This document shows positions 1 through 8,358 of a DNA stretch of 64,000 bases, one piece after another. The stretch comes from UBA6168 sp964442355 (lineage in GTDB: Bacteria; Bacteroidota; Bacteroidia; Chitinophagales; Saprospiraceae). The notes beneath the pieces are model-generated. The model was given only the letters and a program-made list of their open reading frames with translations, had not been told where the DNA came from and did no database searches. A program made the translations under genes and the position numbers. Each line of letters opens with the position of its first letter. Position 1 is the first letter of the stretch. The stretch spans positions 1 through 64,000 of the forward strand of contig CAYTZS010000003.1 of assembly GCA_964442355.1 (NCBI GenBank). The letters run 5' to 3'.

Positions 1-1
1 G

Positions 2-1702
2 GGCTTCAAGACCTTCGGCTTCGGTGGCGGTCGGGAGGACATTTGGGAACCAGAAGAGGACATCTACTGGGGCAACGAAAGTGAATGGCTCGGCGACAAG
101 CGCTACACGGGCGACCGTGACCTGGAGAACCCGCTGGCTGCCGTTCAGATGGGCTTGATCTACGTGAACCCGGAGGGCCCGAACGCCAACCCCGACCCAC
201 TGGCTGCTGCCCGTGACATCCGGGAAACTTTTGGCCGCATGGCGATGAACGACGAAGAGACAGTGGCACTGATAGCTGGTGGGCACACGTTCGGCAAGGC
301 ACACGGCGCTGCCGACCCCAGCAAATATGTAGGCAAAGAACCTGCTGCCGCAGGCATCGAGGAGCTAGGACTCGGCTGGAAAAACACTTACGGCTCCGGC
401 AATGCTGGCGATACAATTACCAGCGGCCTGGAAGGTGCATGGACCTCCACGCCTACCAAGTGGAGCAACAACTACTTCTGGAACCTCTTCGGCTACGAGT
501 GGGAACTGACCAAGAGCCCAGCTGGTGCACACCAGTGGAAGCCAAAGCATGGCATGGGCGCCGATTCTGTGCCAGATGCACACGACCCCTCCAAGCGCCA
601 TGCGCCTATCATGTTCACCACGGACATTGCTTTGAAGACAGACCCTGCCTACGAGAAAGTCTCTAGGCGCTTTTACGAGAACCCGGATGAGTTCGCCGAT
701 GCATTTGCTCGTGCTTGGTTCAAGTTGACGCACCGTGACATGGGCCCAATCGCCCGTTACCTCGGCCCAGAAGTACCAACTGAGGAGCTTATCTGGCAAG
801 ACCCTGTTCCAGCTGTTACACACCAACTTATTGACGCCAACGACATCGCTGCACTCAAGGCCAAAATCCTTGAATCAGGGCTGACAGTATCGCAATTGGT
901 GTCCACTGCTTGGGCATCCGCATCCACTTTCCGTGGCTCGGACAAACGGGGCGGCGCAAACGGTGCCCGCATCCGATTGGCACCACAGAAATACTGGGAA
1001 GTGAACAACCCGACGCAACTGTCCAAGGTGTTGGATACGTTGGAGGGCATCCAAAAAGCCTTCAACAGCGCACAATCGAGCAAGCAAGTTTCACTGGCCG
1101 ACCTCATCGTGCTGGGTGGTTGTGCTGCCATCGAAAAGGCCGCAAAAGACGCTGGCCACAACGTCACCGTTCCTTTCACGCCGGGCCGCACCGATGCTTC
1201 GCAAGCACAAACCGACGTGGAATCCTTTGCCGTGCTGGAGCCTGGCGCCGATGGTTTCCGCAACTACGCCAAGACCCGCTACACGGTCACTGCCGAGGAA
1301 TTGCTGGTGGACAAGGCGCAACTGTTGACGCTGACCGCTCCAGAGATGACGGTGCTGGTTGGGGGCATGCGTGTGCTCAACACGAACGCCGGAAACACCG
1401 GCCACGGCGTGTTCACGAAACGCCCAGAAGTGCTCACCAATGATTTCTTTGTGAACCTGCTGGACATGAATACGACTTGGAAGGCGACATCGGCGCACCA
1501 AGATGCGTTCGAGGGCCACGACCGCCGCACTGGCGAACTAAAGTGGACGGGCACACGGGTTGACCTGATTTTCGGTTCCAACTCCGAGCTTCGTGCCATT
1601 GCCGAAGTCTATGCTTGCTCCGATTCGCAAGGCAAGTTCGTGAAGGACTTCGTGGCAGCATGGAACAAGGTGATGATGCTTGACCGCTTCGATTTAGCGT
1701 AA
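2..1702 (+). CDS. katG: catalase-peroxidase KatG (5' end missing)
   Basis: Bifunctional haem catalase-peroxidase that removes hydrogen peroxide. The reading frame is open from the first bases of the window, so the N-terminal part, including the distal-pocket Arg-Trp-His region, lies outside. Visible in the fragment are the GLIYVNPEGP segment (Tyr54) and the RMAMND segment (Met80), which correspond to the Tyr and Met of the family's Met-Tyr-Trp adduct, and the proximal haem ligand His95 in GGHTFGK. The C-terminal pseudo-peroxidase domain is complete (TRVDLIFGSNSELRA near the end). About 566 residues are present of a usual 720-750. A strong terminator follows the stop codon, so it is the last gene of its transcript. 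Identification is certain; only the start is unknown. Confidence 0.97.
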   Translation, partial: GFKTFGFGGGREDIWEPEEDIYWGNESEWLGDKRYTGDRDLENPLAAVQMGLIYVNPEGPNANPDPLAAARDIRETFGRMAMNDEETVALIAGGHTFGKAHGAADPSKYVGKEPAAAGIEELGLGWKNTYGSGNAGDTITSGLEGAWTSTPTKWSNNYFWNLFGYEWELTKSPAGAHQWKPKHGMGADSVPDAHDPSKRHAPIMFTTDIALKTDPAYEKVSRRFYENPDEFADAFARAWFKLTHRDMGPIARYLGPEVPTEELIWQDPVPAVTHQLIDANDIAALKAKILESGLTVSQLVSTAWASASTFRGSDKRGGANGARIRLAPQKYWEVNNPTQLSKVLDTLEGIQKAFNSAQSSKQVSLADLIVLGGCAAIEKAAKDAGHNVTVPFTPGRTDASQAQTDVESFAVLEPGADGFRNYAKTRYTVTAEELLVDKAQLLTLTAPEMTVLVGGMRVLNTNAGNTGHGVFTKRPEVLTNDFFVNLLDMNTTWKATSAHQDAFEGHDRRTGELKWTGTRVDLIFGSNSELRAIAEVYACSDSQGKFVKDFVAAWNKVMMLDRFDLA

Positions 1703-1729
1703 TAACTGTTGTTTATCGATATAGTGTGG

Positions 1730-1763
1730 AGAGGTGGTTCGGTGACGAGCCACCTCTTTTTGT
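1730..1763 (+). terminator. intrinsic terminator of katG
   Basis: An 11-bp stem with one mismatch (agaggtggttc, 1730-1740, against gagccacctct, 1747-1757) closes a 6-base loop and runs into tttttgttt. It starts 28 bases after the katG stop codon. Confidence 0.85.
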
Positions 1764-1886
1764 TTGACCGCCTGCGCCTTCTCAGTCACCAGCAGGGGCC
1801 AGCGGGGTTAAAGGTCAAGGCTGAAAGTCAGGCATTGATTTGAAGTCATCGCATGACACGTCTCAGCACATCAACCAATAAAAATC

Positions 1887-2327
1887 GCCGGGAGACTTTG
1901 TGCAAGTGACGGGAGACTGTCACATAACGCCGGGACTTTATACGTCAGCGCCGGGAGACTTTGTGACAGCGCCGGGACGATTTATGCAAGTGCCGGGAGG
2001 GTTACGCATAACACCGGGGGATTATATATCAGCCCCGGGGGACTTTGTGCAAGCCCCGGGACGATTTGTGACAAGGCCGGGAGGGTTACGCATAACACCG
2101 GGGCGTTATATATCAGCCCCGGGGAACTTTGTGCAAGCCCCGGGACGATTTGTGACAAGGCCGGGAGGGTTACGCATAACACCAGCGTATTATACGTTAG
2201 CCCCAGGGAGGTTACACATAACACCAGCGAATTATACGTTAGGGCCGGGAGACTTACGCATAACACCAGCGGATTATACGTTAGGCCCGGAAGGCTTTGC
2301 GCAAGCGCCGGGACGATTTGTCAATCT
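1887..2327. repeat. 21 tandem copies of a 21-bp GC-rich repeat
   Basis: Units begin with gccggg, cccggg or accggg and repeat at exactly 21 bp with no indel from 1887 to 2327. Copies fall into types (ending cgcataac, tatatcagc, tgtgcaagc, tgtgacaag), and around 2001-2168 they recur in the same order, giving a higher-order period of 84 bp. Because 21 is a multiple of 3, long frames are open on both strands. The plus-strand frame would encode heptads such as RITPGDY ISAPGDF VQAPGRF, starting from a GTG at 1900 and ending at 2337. I see no signal peptide and no convincing start, so I annotate DNA repeats rather than a gene. The flanking 1764-1886 holds nothing recognisable. Confidence 0.9.
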
Positions 2328-2368
2328 TAGCGCTTAGTACTGCTTCATGGACTGTGTAAATTGGGGGT

Positions 2369-2782
2369 TTAGCGCCCATCCTTCCATTTAGCGGCTGTAC
2401 TCATTTCGAGCATGGAGAGTAACATCACAACCACTACTTCGATGAGCAGGTAAGCCCAACCAAAATAGGTTATCGGCTGATGATGGTAAATCGCCAATCC
2501 GATTGACAAACCACAATAACCAATGTTCAGAAAAGCGATTCCTTTTAAGAATACCCCTAAATTGTCGCTAAGCCAATGGTAGCAACAAAAATCGTAAACC
2601 GCAAAAAGGCAGGGTAACAAGGCCAGCAAATACAATGTCGGTCGAGGAATGCCAACAATAGGCTCCAATTTAACCAAAACGATTCCCAATAAAAAAGAGG
2701 ATAGTAGAGCGCCCAGTCCATCTATAACGAATAGACTTTTGGGATTCGACTGAATCTTATTTATGGATTGTTTGAATATCAC
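2369..2782 (-). CDS. small four-helix membrane protein, function unknown
   Basis: A protein of about 137 residues with four hydrophobic segments (starting near GLGALLSSFLLGIVLV, TLYLLALLPCLFAVYDF, IAFLNIGYCGLSIGLAIY and YLLIEVVVVMLLSMLE). I recognise it from memory as a family of hypothetical inner-membrane proteins scattered through Bacteroidota, with no known role. The frame is open upstream to an ATG at 2887, but that extension would translate the hairpin at 2824-2882 and looks non-native, so I start at the GTG at 2782 (MIFKQSINKIQ...). It is the last of three minus-strand AT-rich genes that differ in composition from the surrounding chromosome. Confidence 0.6.
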   Translation of the reverse strand: MIFKQSINKIQSNPKSLFVIDGLGALLSSFLLGIVLVKLEPIVGIPRPTLYLLALLPCLFAVYDFCCYHWLSDNLGVFLKGIAFLNIGYCGLSIGLAIYHHQPITYFGWAYLLIEVVVVMLLSMLEMSTAAKWKDGR

Positions 2783-2823
2783 GCCTGCTTTATTTTTTGG
2801 AGCTTGGTATTTAGAGGTGTTGC

Positions 2824-2882
2824 TAACGTTTAGCGCCGGCGACGTGCCCAGCTTTTGCTGGGCATGTGCGCTGGTGCAATGT
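2824..2882. repeat. attC-like imperfect hairpin (59 bp)
   Basis: The element starts with AAC and ends with GTT and is 59 bases long. It forms an imperfect stem around gcccagc-tttt-gctgggc (core 2849-2866), with outer arms that pair with a few mismatches and one unpaired base. These are hallmarks of an integron attC site (AAC...GTT ends, bulged bases, 57 bp or longer). The outer 7-mers do not match the RYYYAAC/GTTRRRY consensus well, and no integrase gene is in the window. Confidence 0.4.
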
Positions 2883-2894
2883 TCCATGCTGTTT

Positions 2895-3170
2895 TTATTT
2901 TTTTGGCTTTGTTAGAAAAACCAAAAGACCTAAAATTATATCTCCCGCTGCCCAAAAAGGTAGGACTAACATGACAATTGAAGATAAACCATTCATTAAC
3001 CCTGAAATAAATTTCAAAAGCATCATAACATTATACAAGATGAAAGTCCATTTAATTATTTTTCCAATTAATGTCCTTTTGGGCTTTTTTAAGCTCACTC
3101 CACATCTTGGACAATCGAATGCTTCATCGCCTATTTCAGAGTTGCATTCTTTGCAATTTATCAGTGCCAT
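2895..3170 (-). CDS. zinc-ribbon membrane protein
   Basis: A 91-residue protein. It opens with a zinc ribbon of two CxxC knuckles (CKEC at residues 6-9, CPRC at 20-23), followed by a Lys-rich linker and two hydrophobic segments (about 36-60 and 65-86). Proteins with an N-terminal zinc ribbon and a short membrane part are common hypothetical genes. The ribbon probably lies in the cytoplasm, but no function can be assigned. It lies 105 bp downstream of the phospholipase-D-like gene and just before the attC-like hairpin, as expected for a gene-cassette CDS. Low GC. Confidence 0.75.
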   Translation of the reverse strand: MALINCKECNSEIGDEAFDCPRCGVSLKKPKRTLIGKIIKWTFILYNVMMLLKFISGLMNGLSSIVMLVLPFWAAGDIILGLLVFLTKPKK

Positions 3171-3275
3171 CTTAAAGTTTTTTAACGATTATAGGTTAAA
3201 GGAAAATATGCTTAGATTTTAGTCATCTTTACATATGGTTTTGATTCATTATTCTATATTTTTAATTTTTTAATA

Positions 3276-4289
3276 TTAGTAAAAATCAATTGAGCTATTT
3301 AGATTTATACTTTCATTCTCAAAATCAATCGACAAATCAAAGTCGCAAGTAATATCTTCTGAATTTGTCTCATCTTGTTCAAATTTGTTGATTACTGAAT
3401 AGGAACAAATTAACCAACAAGAGATATGAAAGCCGAATTCTTTCTGCTGTACAAAATCGGAGAAATTATTAAATAAATCATCAAAATCCTTAATACAGCA
3501 ATCTTTTATTCTTACTTCAACATTTTTAATTTTTTGACAGCCTATTTTCTCTTGTATTTCATCCAATAAAAATTGGTCTTTTACCATTAAGTCTGCTAAT
3601 TTTTCCTCTAACCAATCCGGTGGTTCTATTCTTCCTTTTAGTTCACTATCAAATGTTTTCAAATTTACTTGTATCTCTTGATATCTATGGTAGGGGATAA
3701 TAACCGACTTAGTTACCCCTTCTCTATTTTTAATCAGCTGCGTCTCCTCTTCAATTGCAGCATTGATTTTCAGTCTGTTTTCTGAAATTACATTTATATA
3801 TTCTTCTTTAAATTTTTTTATATCTCCTTCAAATTGAAATGTTGATTGATTCTTTAACCTGATAAATTCTTCAGAATATTTATTAATTAATTCTTGTTCA
3901 TTTTCTATGATTACAATGTTTTCATCGTGCCCATCGTCTGCGGATGCTATACGACTCCAATTGTAGGAACCTATGATGACAGTTTTAAAATCAATAATGC
4001 AAAATTTATTATGCATCATGGCATTATTATCTTTAGTTCTAACAAAAACCTTTCCCCCATAATTGCTCAATTCTTTCCATTTCTTGTCTAATCCGTATTG
4101 GCTATTCTCTTTTTTGTCACTTATTAATACTTCAACATTAGCCCCCTCTTTACATTTTGCAATGATTGAATCCCAGAGGTCTTTATCAGTAAACCAACCT
4201 AACGCAATCAAAATGCTTAATCTACAATTCTTAATCTCTATATCAATCTTCTCTTTTATTTCTTTAAAGTGTGGTTCTACCCGCATCAT
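3276..4289 (-). CDS. phospholipase D-like (single HKD) protein
   Basis: A 337-residue protein with one PLD-superfamily active-site motif: His93, Lys95, Asp100 and a following GSYN (107-110), in the order HxK-x4-D-x6-GSxN. An N-terminal stretch (about 5-60) matches the strand-helix lead-in of this fold. One HKD motif per chain implies a dimeric active site, as in Nuc-type nucleases. The C-terminal 200 residues, rich in Lys, Glu and Asn, are not recognised. Such stand-alone proteins are nucleases or phospholipases and some belong to phage-defence loci, but nothing next to it proves that. The gene is very AT-rich compared with katG or the TPR gene, suggesting transfer. The start is the first ATG of a double Met. 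Confidence 0.75.
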   Translation of the reverse strand: MMRVEPHFKEIKEKIDIEIKNCRLSILIALGWFTDKDLWDSIIAKCKEGANVEVLISDKKENSQYGLDKKWKELSNYGGKVFVRTKDNNAMMHNKFCIIDFKTVIIGSYNWSRIASADDGHDENIVIIENEQELINKYSEEFIRLKNQSTFQFEGDIKKFKEEYINVISENRLKINAAIEEETQLIKNREGVTKSVIIPYHRYQEIQVNLKTFDSELKGRIEPPDWLEEKLADLMVKDQFLLDEIQEKIGCQKIKNVEVRIKDCCIKDFDDLFNNFSDFVQQKEFGFHISCWLICSYSVINKFEQDETNSEDITCDFDLSIDFENESINLNSSIDFY

Positions 4290-4332
4290 TTATATTGTTA
4301 GTTTTTCTTTTAATTGCATGGAACTACGTCAC

Positions 4333-4389
4333 TCCCGAAAACGACTAAGTAAAACCCGCATTGCGCCTTTTACTTACTCGTTTTCGGGA
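4333..4389. repeat. inverted repeat 1 of a pair (22-nt arms)
   Basis: Arms at 4333-4354 and 4368-4389 pair with one mismatch around a 13-base loop. Each arm contains gactaagtaaa or its near complement, the same word that forms the core of the next hairpin. It lies upstream of the phospholipase-D-like gene. There is no T-tract, so it is not a standard terminator. Confidence 0.85.
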
Positions 4390-4421
4390 AAGTCGCCAAT
4401 ATTTCCACTGCAACCCTACCC

Positions 4422-4468
4422 CAAGGTGACTAAGTAAACATGCAATTCGTGTTTACTTAGTTACCTTG
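4422..4468. repeat. inverted repeat 2 of a pair (18-nt arms)
   Basis: Arms at 4422-4439 and 4451-4468 pair with one mismatch around an 11-base loop. The arm caaggtgactaagtaaac shares gactaagtaaa with the preceding hairpin. Between here and 4814 I see no convincing gene. An open frame at 4468-4713 starts with GTG inside the hairpin arm and encodes an unremarkable 81 residues, so I do not call it. Confidence 0.85.
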
Positions 4469-4814
4469 TGAAGCTCACTTTTGAGCATCCGTTGACAGGC
4501 AAGCATTGGCGAATGCTTGTGGCTGCTTTTTTAGGTTCTCTCACAGTAGTTTTATACGAACAAGGCAAATGTAAAAAACCGGATACAAATCCAAGTCATC
4601 CAACGGGATTTTTATTTTGTTCCAAACTCTTGCTGGCTTTTTGCTGCCCTGACCTGCTGTGGGCCGATACAAACAAGGAATTTGGGCAGCCAGCACTTGG
4701 CTGGTTAAAATGAAAAGAGGCCGTATCGGAATGTTACTTCTGATGCAGCCTCTAGTGATAACTTTATCTCAAGCGCCATAAATGTAGCTTGAAACTAACT
4801 CAAATGCAAATTCT

Positions 4815-6122
4815 TTAAATTTTTCTCAATGCTATTTGGATATCGTCTGTTGCCAAAGGCCCCAGTTCAAAGGAGGCTTCCAGAGCTTCTTCGAGGTACT
4901 GCTTCGCTTCTTTTTTTAGTCCATTTCCAGCCAGTATCACGCCGGAATGATAGAGTGCTTTCGGCTCCTGCGTTTGGTTCATCACATGTTTTTGGATGAT
5001 GTCCAGTGCTGCCGTTTTGTCCCCTTTTTGATAGGATGCCCAAGCCAAAAGCCCGTAGGACGTGGGGTGTGGGCGCTCTGCAATTTCCTGCTCCGCAATG
5101 GTCAGTGCTTCCTTGGCTTGTCCCGTTTTTGAGGCTTTCAGGTCGCAGAGATAGGCTTTGTACATATTGCCGTAGGCCGGGTTGCTGGCCTTTTCGACAA
5201 ATGATTGACGGTAAGCCATGGCCTCGTCTGGTTTGATTTCTAAGGTGGCGATGTCTGATAAAAGCAGGTCATAGTCGGGTACCGGGTGAATCTTTTTCAG
5301 GAACCCCAAAATCCGCCGTGCTTCCGCTGTGTTGTGGTCATGGGAGTAAGCCACCCAGGCAATGCCTTTCAGGGAGTGGAGGTCCGCAGGGTTGTTTTCC
5401 AATGCTTCCAAGTAGGTGTCGTAAGATTGCTGGATGCGACCATCGTGGCCGTACATGTCCGCCAAGTTTGAAAGCGACCAATTGAGCAGGTCTTTTGAGC
5501 CGGAACTACGTGCCAGTGCCAGTGCTTTTTCCATCTGCTTGATGGCTTCTGGCAAATTCCCTTGTTGGTCGAGCATTTTCATTTGCCGGATGAGGTAGTC
5601 GAAATGCGAGGTGGAGGCCACGTCCCGAAGTAACTGGCTGGCGTAGCCAAAGTCGCCTCGTTCCAGCAACACATCGGTGAGCATGAGCGAACTGGCGAAA
5701 CGCTCTTCGCCCACGGCGACGGCCTGCCGCATCAGTTTCTCTGCTTCAGCGAACGAGTGTCGGGTAACGGCATTGCTGGCGAGCGCCTGAAGCGTGCCCA
5801 CCCGGTTGGGGTAGCGCTCGTTGACGATATAGAGTAAGCTGTCGGATTGGTTCAACTTCGAAACATCGCCACTCAGTTTGAACCAGGCAGCATATTGGCC
5901 AGCTAATTTTGTTTGGTAAACGAAGTTTTCGGGTTGCTCCCGCAGTTTTTTTTCCCAGAAACTGGTGCGCTCCGCAAGCGTTTTTTCGGTTTTTTCAAGA
6001 TGGCCTTCATTGAGATATACTTCGTAATCGGCACTTTTTACAATAGGTTTTTGGATGTTGATATACAAAACGGTGGCAAAAATGGCCAGCATGGCAATGA
6101 TGATGACGGGTGTTTTTTTCAT
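4815..6122 (-). CDS. TPR protein of the DUF4331 operon
   Basis: A 435-residue protein with an N-terminal signal anchor (about residues 4-22, VIIIAMLAIFATVLYIN) and then only helical repeats. TPR units are readable as AEAEKLMRQAV, PEAIKQMEKALALA, QQSYDTYLEALENNP, KEALTIAEQEIAERP and KEAKQYLEEALEAS. It is likely a periplasmic scaffold tethered to the inner membrane. It follows the second DUF4331 gene by 111 bp in the same direction. From memory, a TPR gene beside DUF4331 genes recurs in Bacteroidota, often with a HupE/UreJ-like membrane protein; here the accessory stretch begins where that gene might be expected. The function is not known. Confidence 0.85.
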   Translation of the reverse strand: MKKTPVIIIAMLAIFATVLYINIQKPIVKSADYEVYLNEGHLEKTEKTLAERTSFWEKKLREQPENFVYQTKLAGQYAAWFKLSGDVSKLNQSDSLLYIVNERYPNRVGTLQALASNAVTRHSFAEAEKLMRQAVAVGEERFASSLMLTDVLLERGDFGYASQLLRDVASTSHFDYLIRQMKMLDQQGNLPEAIKQMEKALALARSSGSKDLLNWSLSNLADMYGHDGRIQQSYDTYLEALENNPADLHSLKGIAWVAYSHDHNTAEARRILGFLKKIHPVPDYDLLLSDIATLEIKPDEAMAYRQSFVEKASNPAYGNMYKAYLCDLKASKTGQAKEALTIAEQEIAERPHPTSYGLLAWASYQKGDKTAALDIIQKHVMNQTQEPKALYHSGVILAGNGLKKEAKQYLEEALEASFELGPLATDDIQIALRKI

Positions 6123-6187
6123 GACGATAATTTTTTAACTGCAAACGGGTGATAGAATCATCAGTAGTTTTTGGGATGTTTGGTCAG

Positions 6188-6213
6188 CAGCGGACAGCCT
6201 GAGCTGCCCGCTG
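6188..6213 (-). other. intercistronic hairpin in the DUF4331 operon
   Basis: Two 11-nt arms (6188-6198, 6203-6213, one mismatch) close a 4-base loop just past the stop of the second DUF4331 gene on the minus strand. No T-run follows, so it is more likely a stabilising or attenuating hairpin than a terminator. Confidence 0.5.
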
Positions 6214-6233
6214 GAGAACTAACCAAAAAAAAA

Positions 6234-6767
6234 TTAATGTGGTGTAGCCAAGTAGGGGAATGTATTGAGGAACGGCTTGTCATTCGCATCCACATGGTCG
6301 TCGGTGAGGCTGGGGTTGGCAGTGCCATCCGGACCACCGAAGATGAGCAGCAGTTCCGTCGAGATGACATCATCAGCGAGGGTGCGGCCCGTGAGCACAT
6401 TGGTACCATCGAAAAAAGTCGTGGTGCCGCTGGTAGCGACATTCAGCACATCCGTCACCAAGGCACCGCTGAACGTGGCGGCATCCATGCCCAGTGCGTT
6501 GGTGGTGTAGCCAGCGTTCAGCGCCAAAAGCTGGGCCTGAAACTTAGCGGCGAACTTGCCACCCATTGCCGAAGGCACGGTTTCGTTGAAAGTATCTTTG
6601 TCATCAGATGACACGAAAACAGTATTGATGGCTGGGCGACCCATTTGGTCTTCCTGCTGGTAGGTGTTACCCTCAAATGGGTTCGTGTCATCGTCTTTTT
6701 TGCAGCTTACAAACAGCGAACTGAAGGCCAACAATAGCAGACAAGCTGCTTGAATCATATTTTTCAT
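6234..6767 (-). CDS. DUF4331 family lipoprotein (C-terminal half)
   Basis: A 177-residue predicted lipoprotein: signal peptide, then the lipobox LFVSC with Cys21 and an Asp-rich +2 region (CKKDDD). The body matches the C-terminal part of DUF4331 proteins. QMGRPAINTVFV resembles the family's conserved 'G.P.INEV' block, and it is followed by a D-DTFN segment and ends with a LTDDHVDANDKPFLNTFPYL block. Full DUF4331 proteins are usually one chain of 400-500 residues; here the two halves are separate genes, this one following the N-terminal half by 209 bp. The role of the family is unknown. It probably faces the periplasm or outer surface. Confidence 0.8.
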   Translation of the reverse strand: MKNMIQAACLLLLAFSSLFVSCKKDDDTNPFEGNTYQQEDQMGRPAINTVFVSSDDKDTFNETVPSAMGGKFAAKFQAQLLALNAGYTTNALGMDAATFSGALVTDVLNVATSGTTTFFDGTNVLTGRTLADDVISTELLLIFGGPDGTANPSLTDDHVDANDKPFLNTFPYLATPH

Positions 6768-6976
6768 AATCGAGTTGATTTAAAAATTAATGGCTTAAAT
6801 AAAGGGCAATTAAAGTCGCAACGCTAAAGCATGGGCAAACGCTACCCATCTGACAGTCAATCATTTAACCGCCAATATTATTTATAGCCGTCTTGTTAAA
6901 AGTGATGGTGGTTGGGAAATATATTCCCGGAATATGGTTAAATAACCGGGTTAAATATTGATTGGTATATGACCAA

Positions 6977-7633
6977 TTAAATCTTGCGCTTCGTCACCGC
7001 CCAGGTATTCAGCGATGCCGCAGAACCGAGCATGGATTTCGGTACTTCTATGACCACGGACATCACGTTAGTGCCAGCGAATGTATCTGAGCCTGGGTTG
7101 TTGAACCCTGAAGCCGTGCCGCCGAGAACGTTTTGATAAGCCACTAGGTCGAAGAAAAACGGGTCGTCACGTGGGCCTGCAAAGACTTTGATGCCGTTTT
7201 TGCTGCCAATCACAGCGGTTTTGCCGTAGGAGGTGACATTGGCTGTCGTGACTGTTGCGTCTGTCTCAACTTTGCCTGTCAGGCCAGTAACGGAAGGCTT
7301 CACAGGGCCATAAACACTGAGTTCGCCCTTGTTCACCACCGCCTGAATGACGAGGTCTTCCACGTAATCGCCAGTGTTGTCGATGTTCACTTGTACCATC
7401 ACGTTTTCGTCGAAAGCGGCAGTAGCAGAAGCGGTCGGGTCAAGCAAGCCCTGGGTGTTCACCACGAAAACCATGTTGTCACTGTTTTCAGGGCTTTGAA
7501 AGGCGTAAAAGTCCGTGATGTCGGAGCTAGTCGATGCGACGCCCGGAGCGTCGATGTGGTCAGCGGCCCATACAATACCGATGGAGACCGAGAGGATGGC
7601 AAAAGCCGTCAATAACAAATTCTTCTTTTTCAT
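6977..7633 (-). CDS. DUF4331 family exported protein (N-terminal half)
   Basis: A 218-residue exported protein with a signal peptide ending near IVWAA. The mature start AADHIDAPG and the blocks DITDFYAF and DDPFFFDLVAYQNV are the diagnostic motifs of the N-terminal half of DUF4331. The protein ends about where the second half would begin, and that half is the next gene downstream. It is the first gene of a three-gene minus-strand operon with the lipoprotein half and a TPR protein. Two secreted halves may reassemble on the cell surface; this is inference. Confidence 0.85.
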   Translation of the reverse strand: MKKKNLLLTAFAILSVSIGIVWAADHIDAPGVASTSSDITDFYAFQSPENSDNMVFVVNTQGLLDPTASATAAFDENVMVQVNIDNTGDYVEDLVIQAVVNKGELSVYGPVKPSVTGLTGKVETDATVTTANVTSYGKTAVIGSKNGIKVFAGPRDDPFFFDLVAYQNVLGGTASGFNNPGSDTFAGTNVMSVVIEVPKSMLGSAASLNTWAVTKRKI

Positions 7634-8029
7634 CTTTTTTAATGGTTTAGTTAAAACTGGTCAGAAACTGGAAATAAGCTTTGAAAACTTCGGTGCCTTA
7701 CGGGTGATTCTTTTTCTTTGGCTTGAATCCCACTTTCTGATGTGAAGAGATTTTGAAAATCTTATTGTCGACTTCATTTACGACCACGAGTTGGTGATCG
7801 GTTTTCGTTGTTTAGATTTTTTTTTGAAAACGGTTAAACATAGGTAGGGACGCAAGGCAGTATTTTTCCTAACGAATGACGCTTTTAGCGAATACACAAA
7901 TTCTGCTTTTCTCTTTTATCGGCCTTATTTCTTTTACAGAAGGGCAGTCCTCTCTTTCCACATGATTTGGTCGCCCAAATCATCGCTGTTCACTTAAGCC
8001 TTTGTTTCTATTTTTTATTTTATACAGCT
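7634..8029. other. gene-free stretch upstream of the DUF4331 operon
   Basis: 396 bases without a credible gene. The only structure is a perfect 9-bp hairpin (atgatttgg, 7962-7970, with ccaaatcat, 7975-7983). The promoter of the DUF4331 operon should lie here on the minus strand, but I could not pick out a clear TAnnTTTG box. Confidence 0.5.
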
Positions 8030-8314
8030 TTAGTACAATTTTTCGGCAGCTTTTTTGAGCTCTGCATCTGGCAAAAATTGATCAGATATAGTTAAGATGG
8101 CAAGAAGGTTATTCTGTAGTTTATCTAACCGTATTTCACCTGGGCTGATAGCGGTTTGCAGTAGATGCAATGCCATATCTGCAAGCAAAAGACGTTGTTT
8201 TTCTAACCACTCGGCATCACCTTTTTTGGCTTTATAACTAAAATATCCAGCTTCAACTTGGCTGTGCAATTCCCAGCTAGTCTCTAACATTTTTAGGCGT
8301 CCGTCTTTGTTCAT
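8030..8314 (-). CDS. small hypothetical helical protein
   Basis: A 94-residue soluble, mostly helical protein (LETSWELHSQVEAGYF, WLEKQRLLLADMALHLL, LKKAAEKLY) without a signal peptide or Cys. I do not recognise the family. The ATG at 8314 is the only sensible start. It stands alone, downstream of the protease gene and the sorting-tail remnant, and is separated from the DUF4331 operon by about 400 bp. Confidence 0.6.
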   Translation of the reverse strand: MNKDGRLKMLETSWELHSQVEAGYFSYKAKKGDAEWLEKQRLLLADMALHLLQTAISPGEIRLDKLQNNLLAILTISDQFLPDAELKKAAEKLY

Positions 8315-8358
8315 ACAATTAATTTATAGGTTTCAATGATGCAGTCAGTTAACTCACC

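Noticed and set aside
757..1263. 168-codon minus-strand frame inside katG
   Set aside because: It is a shadow of the katG coding frame with no protein features of its own.
1900..2337. 145-codon open frame across the 21-bp repeats
   Set aside because: The 21-bp period keeps several frames open by arithmetic on both strands. The start would be GTG in a repeat unit with no export signal, so it is treated as repeat DNA.
2369..2887. Longer start for the small membrane protein
   Set aside because: The extra 35 codons translate the attC-like hairpin; the homologous part begins near MIFKQSINKIQ.
3276..4289. Confident defence-system nuclease
   Set aside because: Only a single HKD motif and AT-rich context are seen; no known defence partner genes adjoin it.
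4468..4713. 81-codon frame after the second hairpin
   Set aside because: It begins with GTG inside a hairpin arm, has no recognisable features and is not supported by neighbours.
7962..7983. Small palindrome atgatttgg/ccaaatcat as a regulator site
   Set aside because: One short hairpin with no partner and not placed at a promoter; no support.
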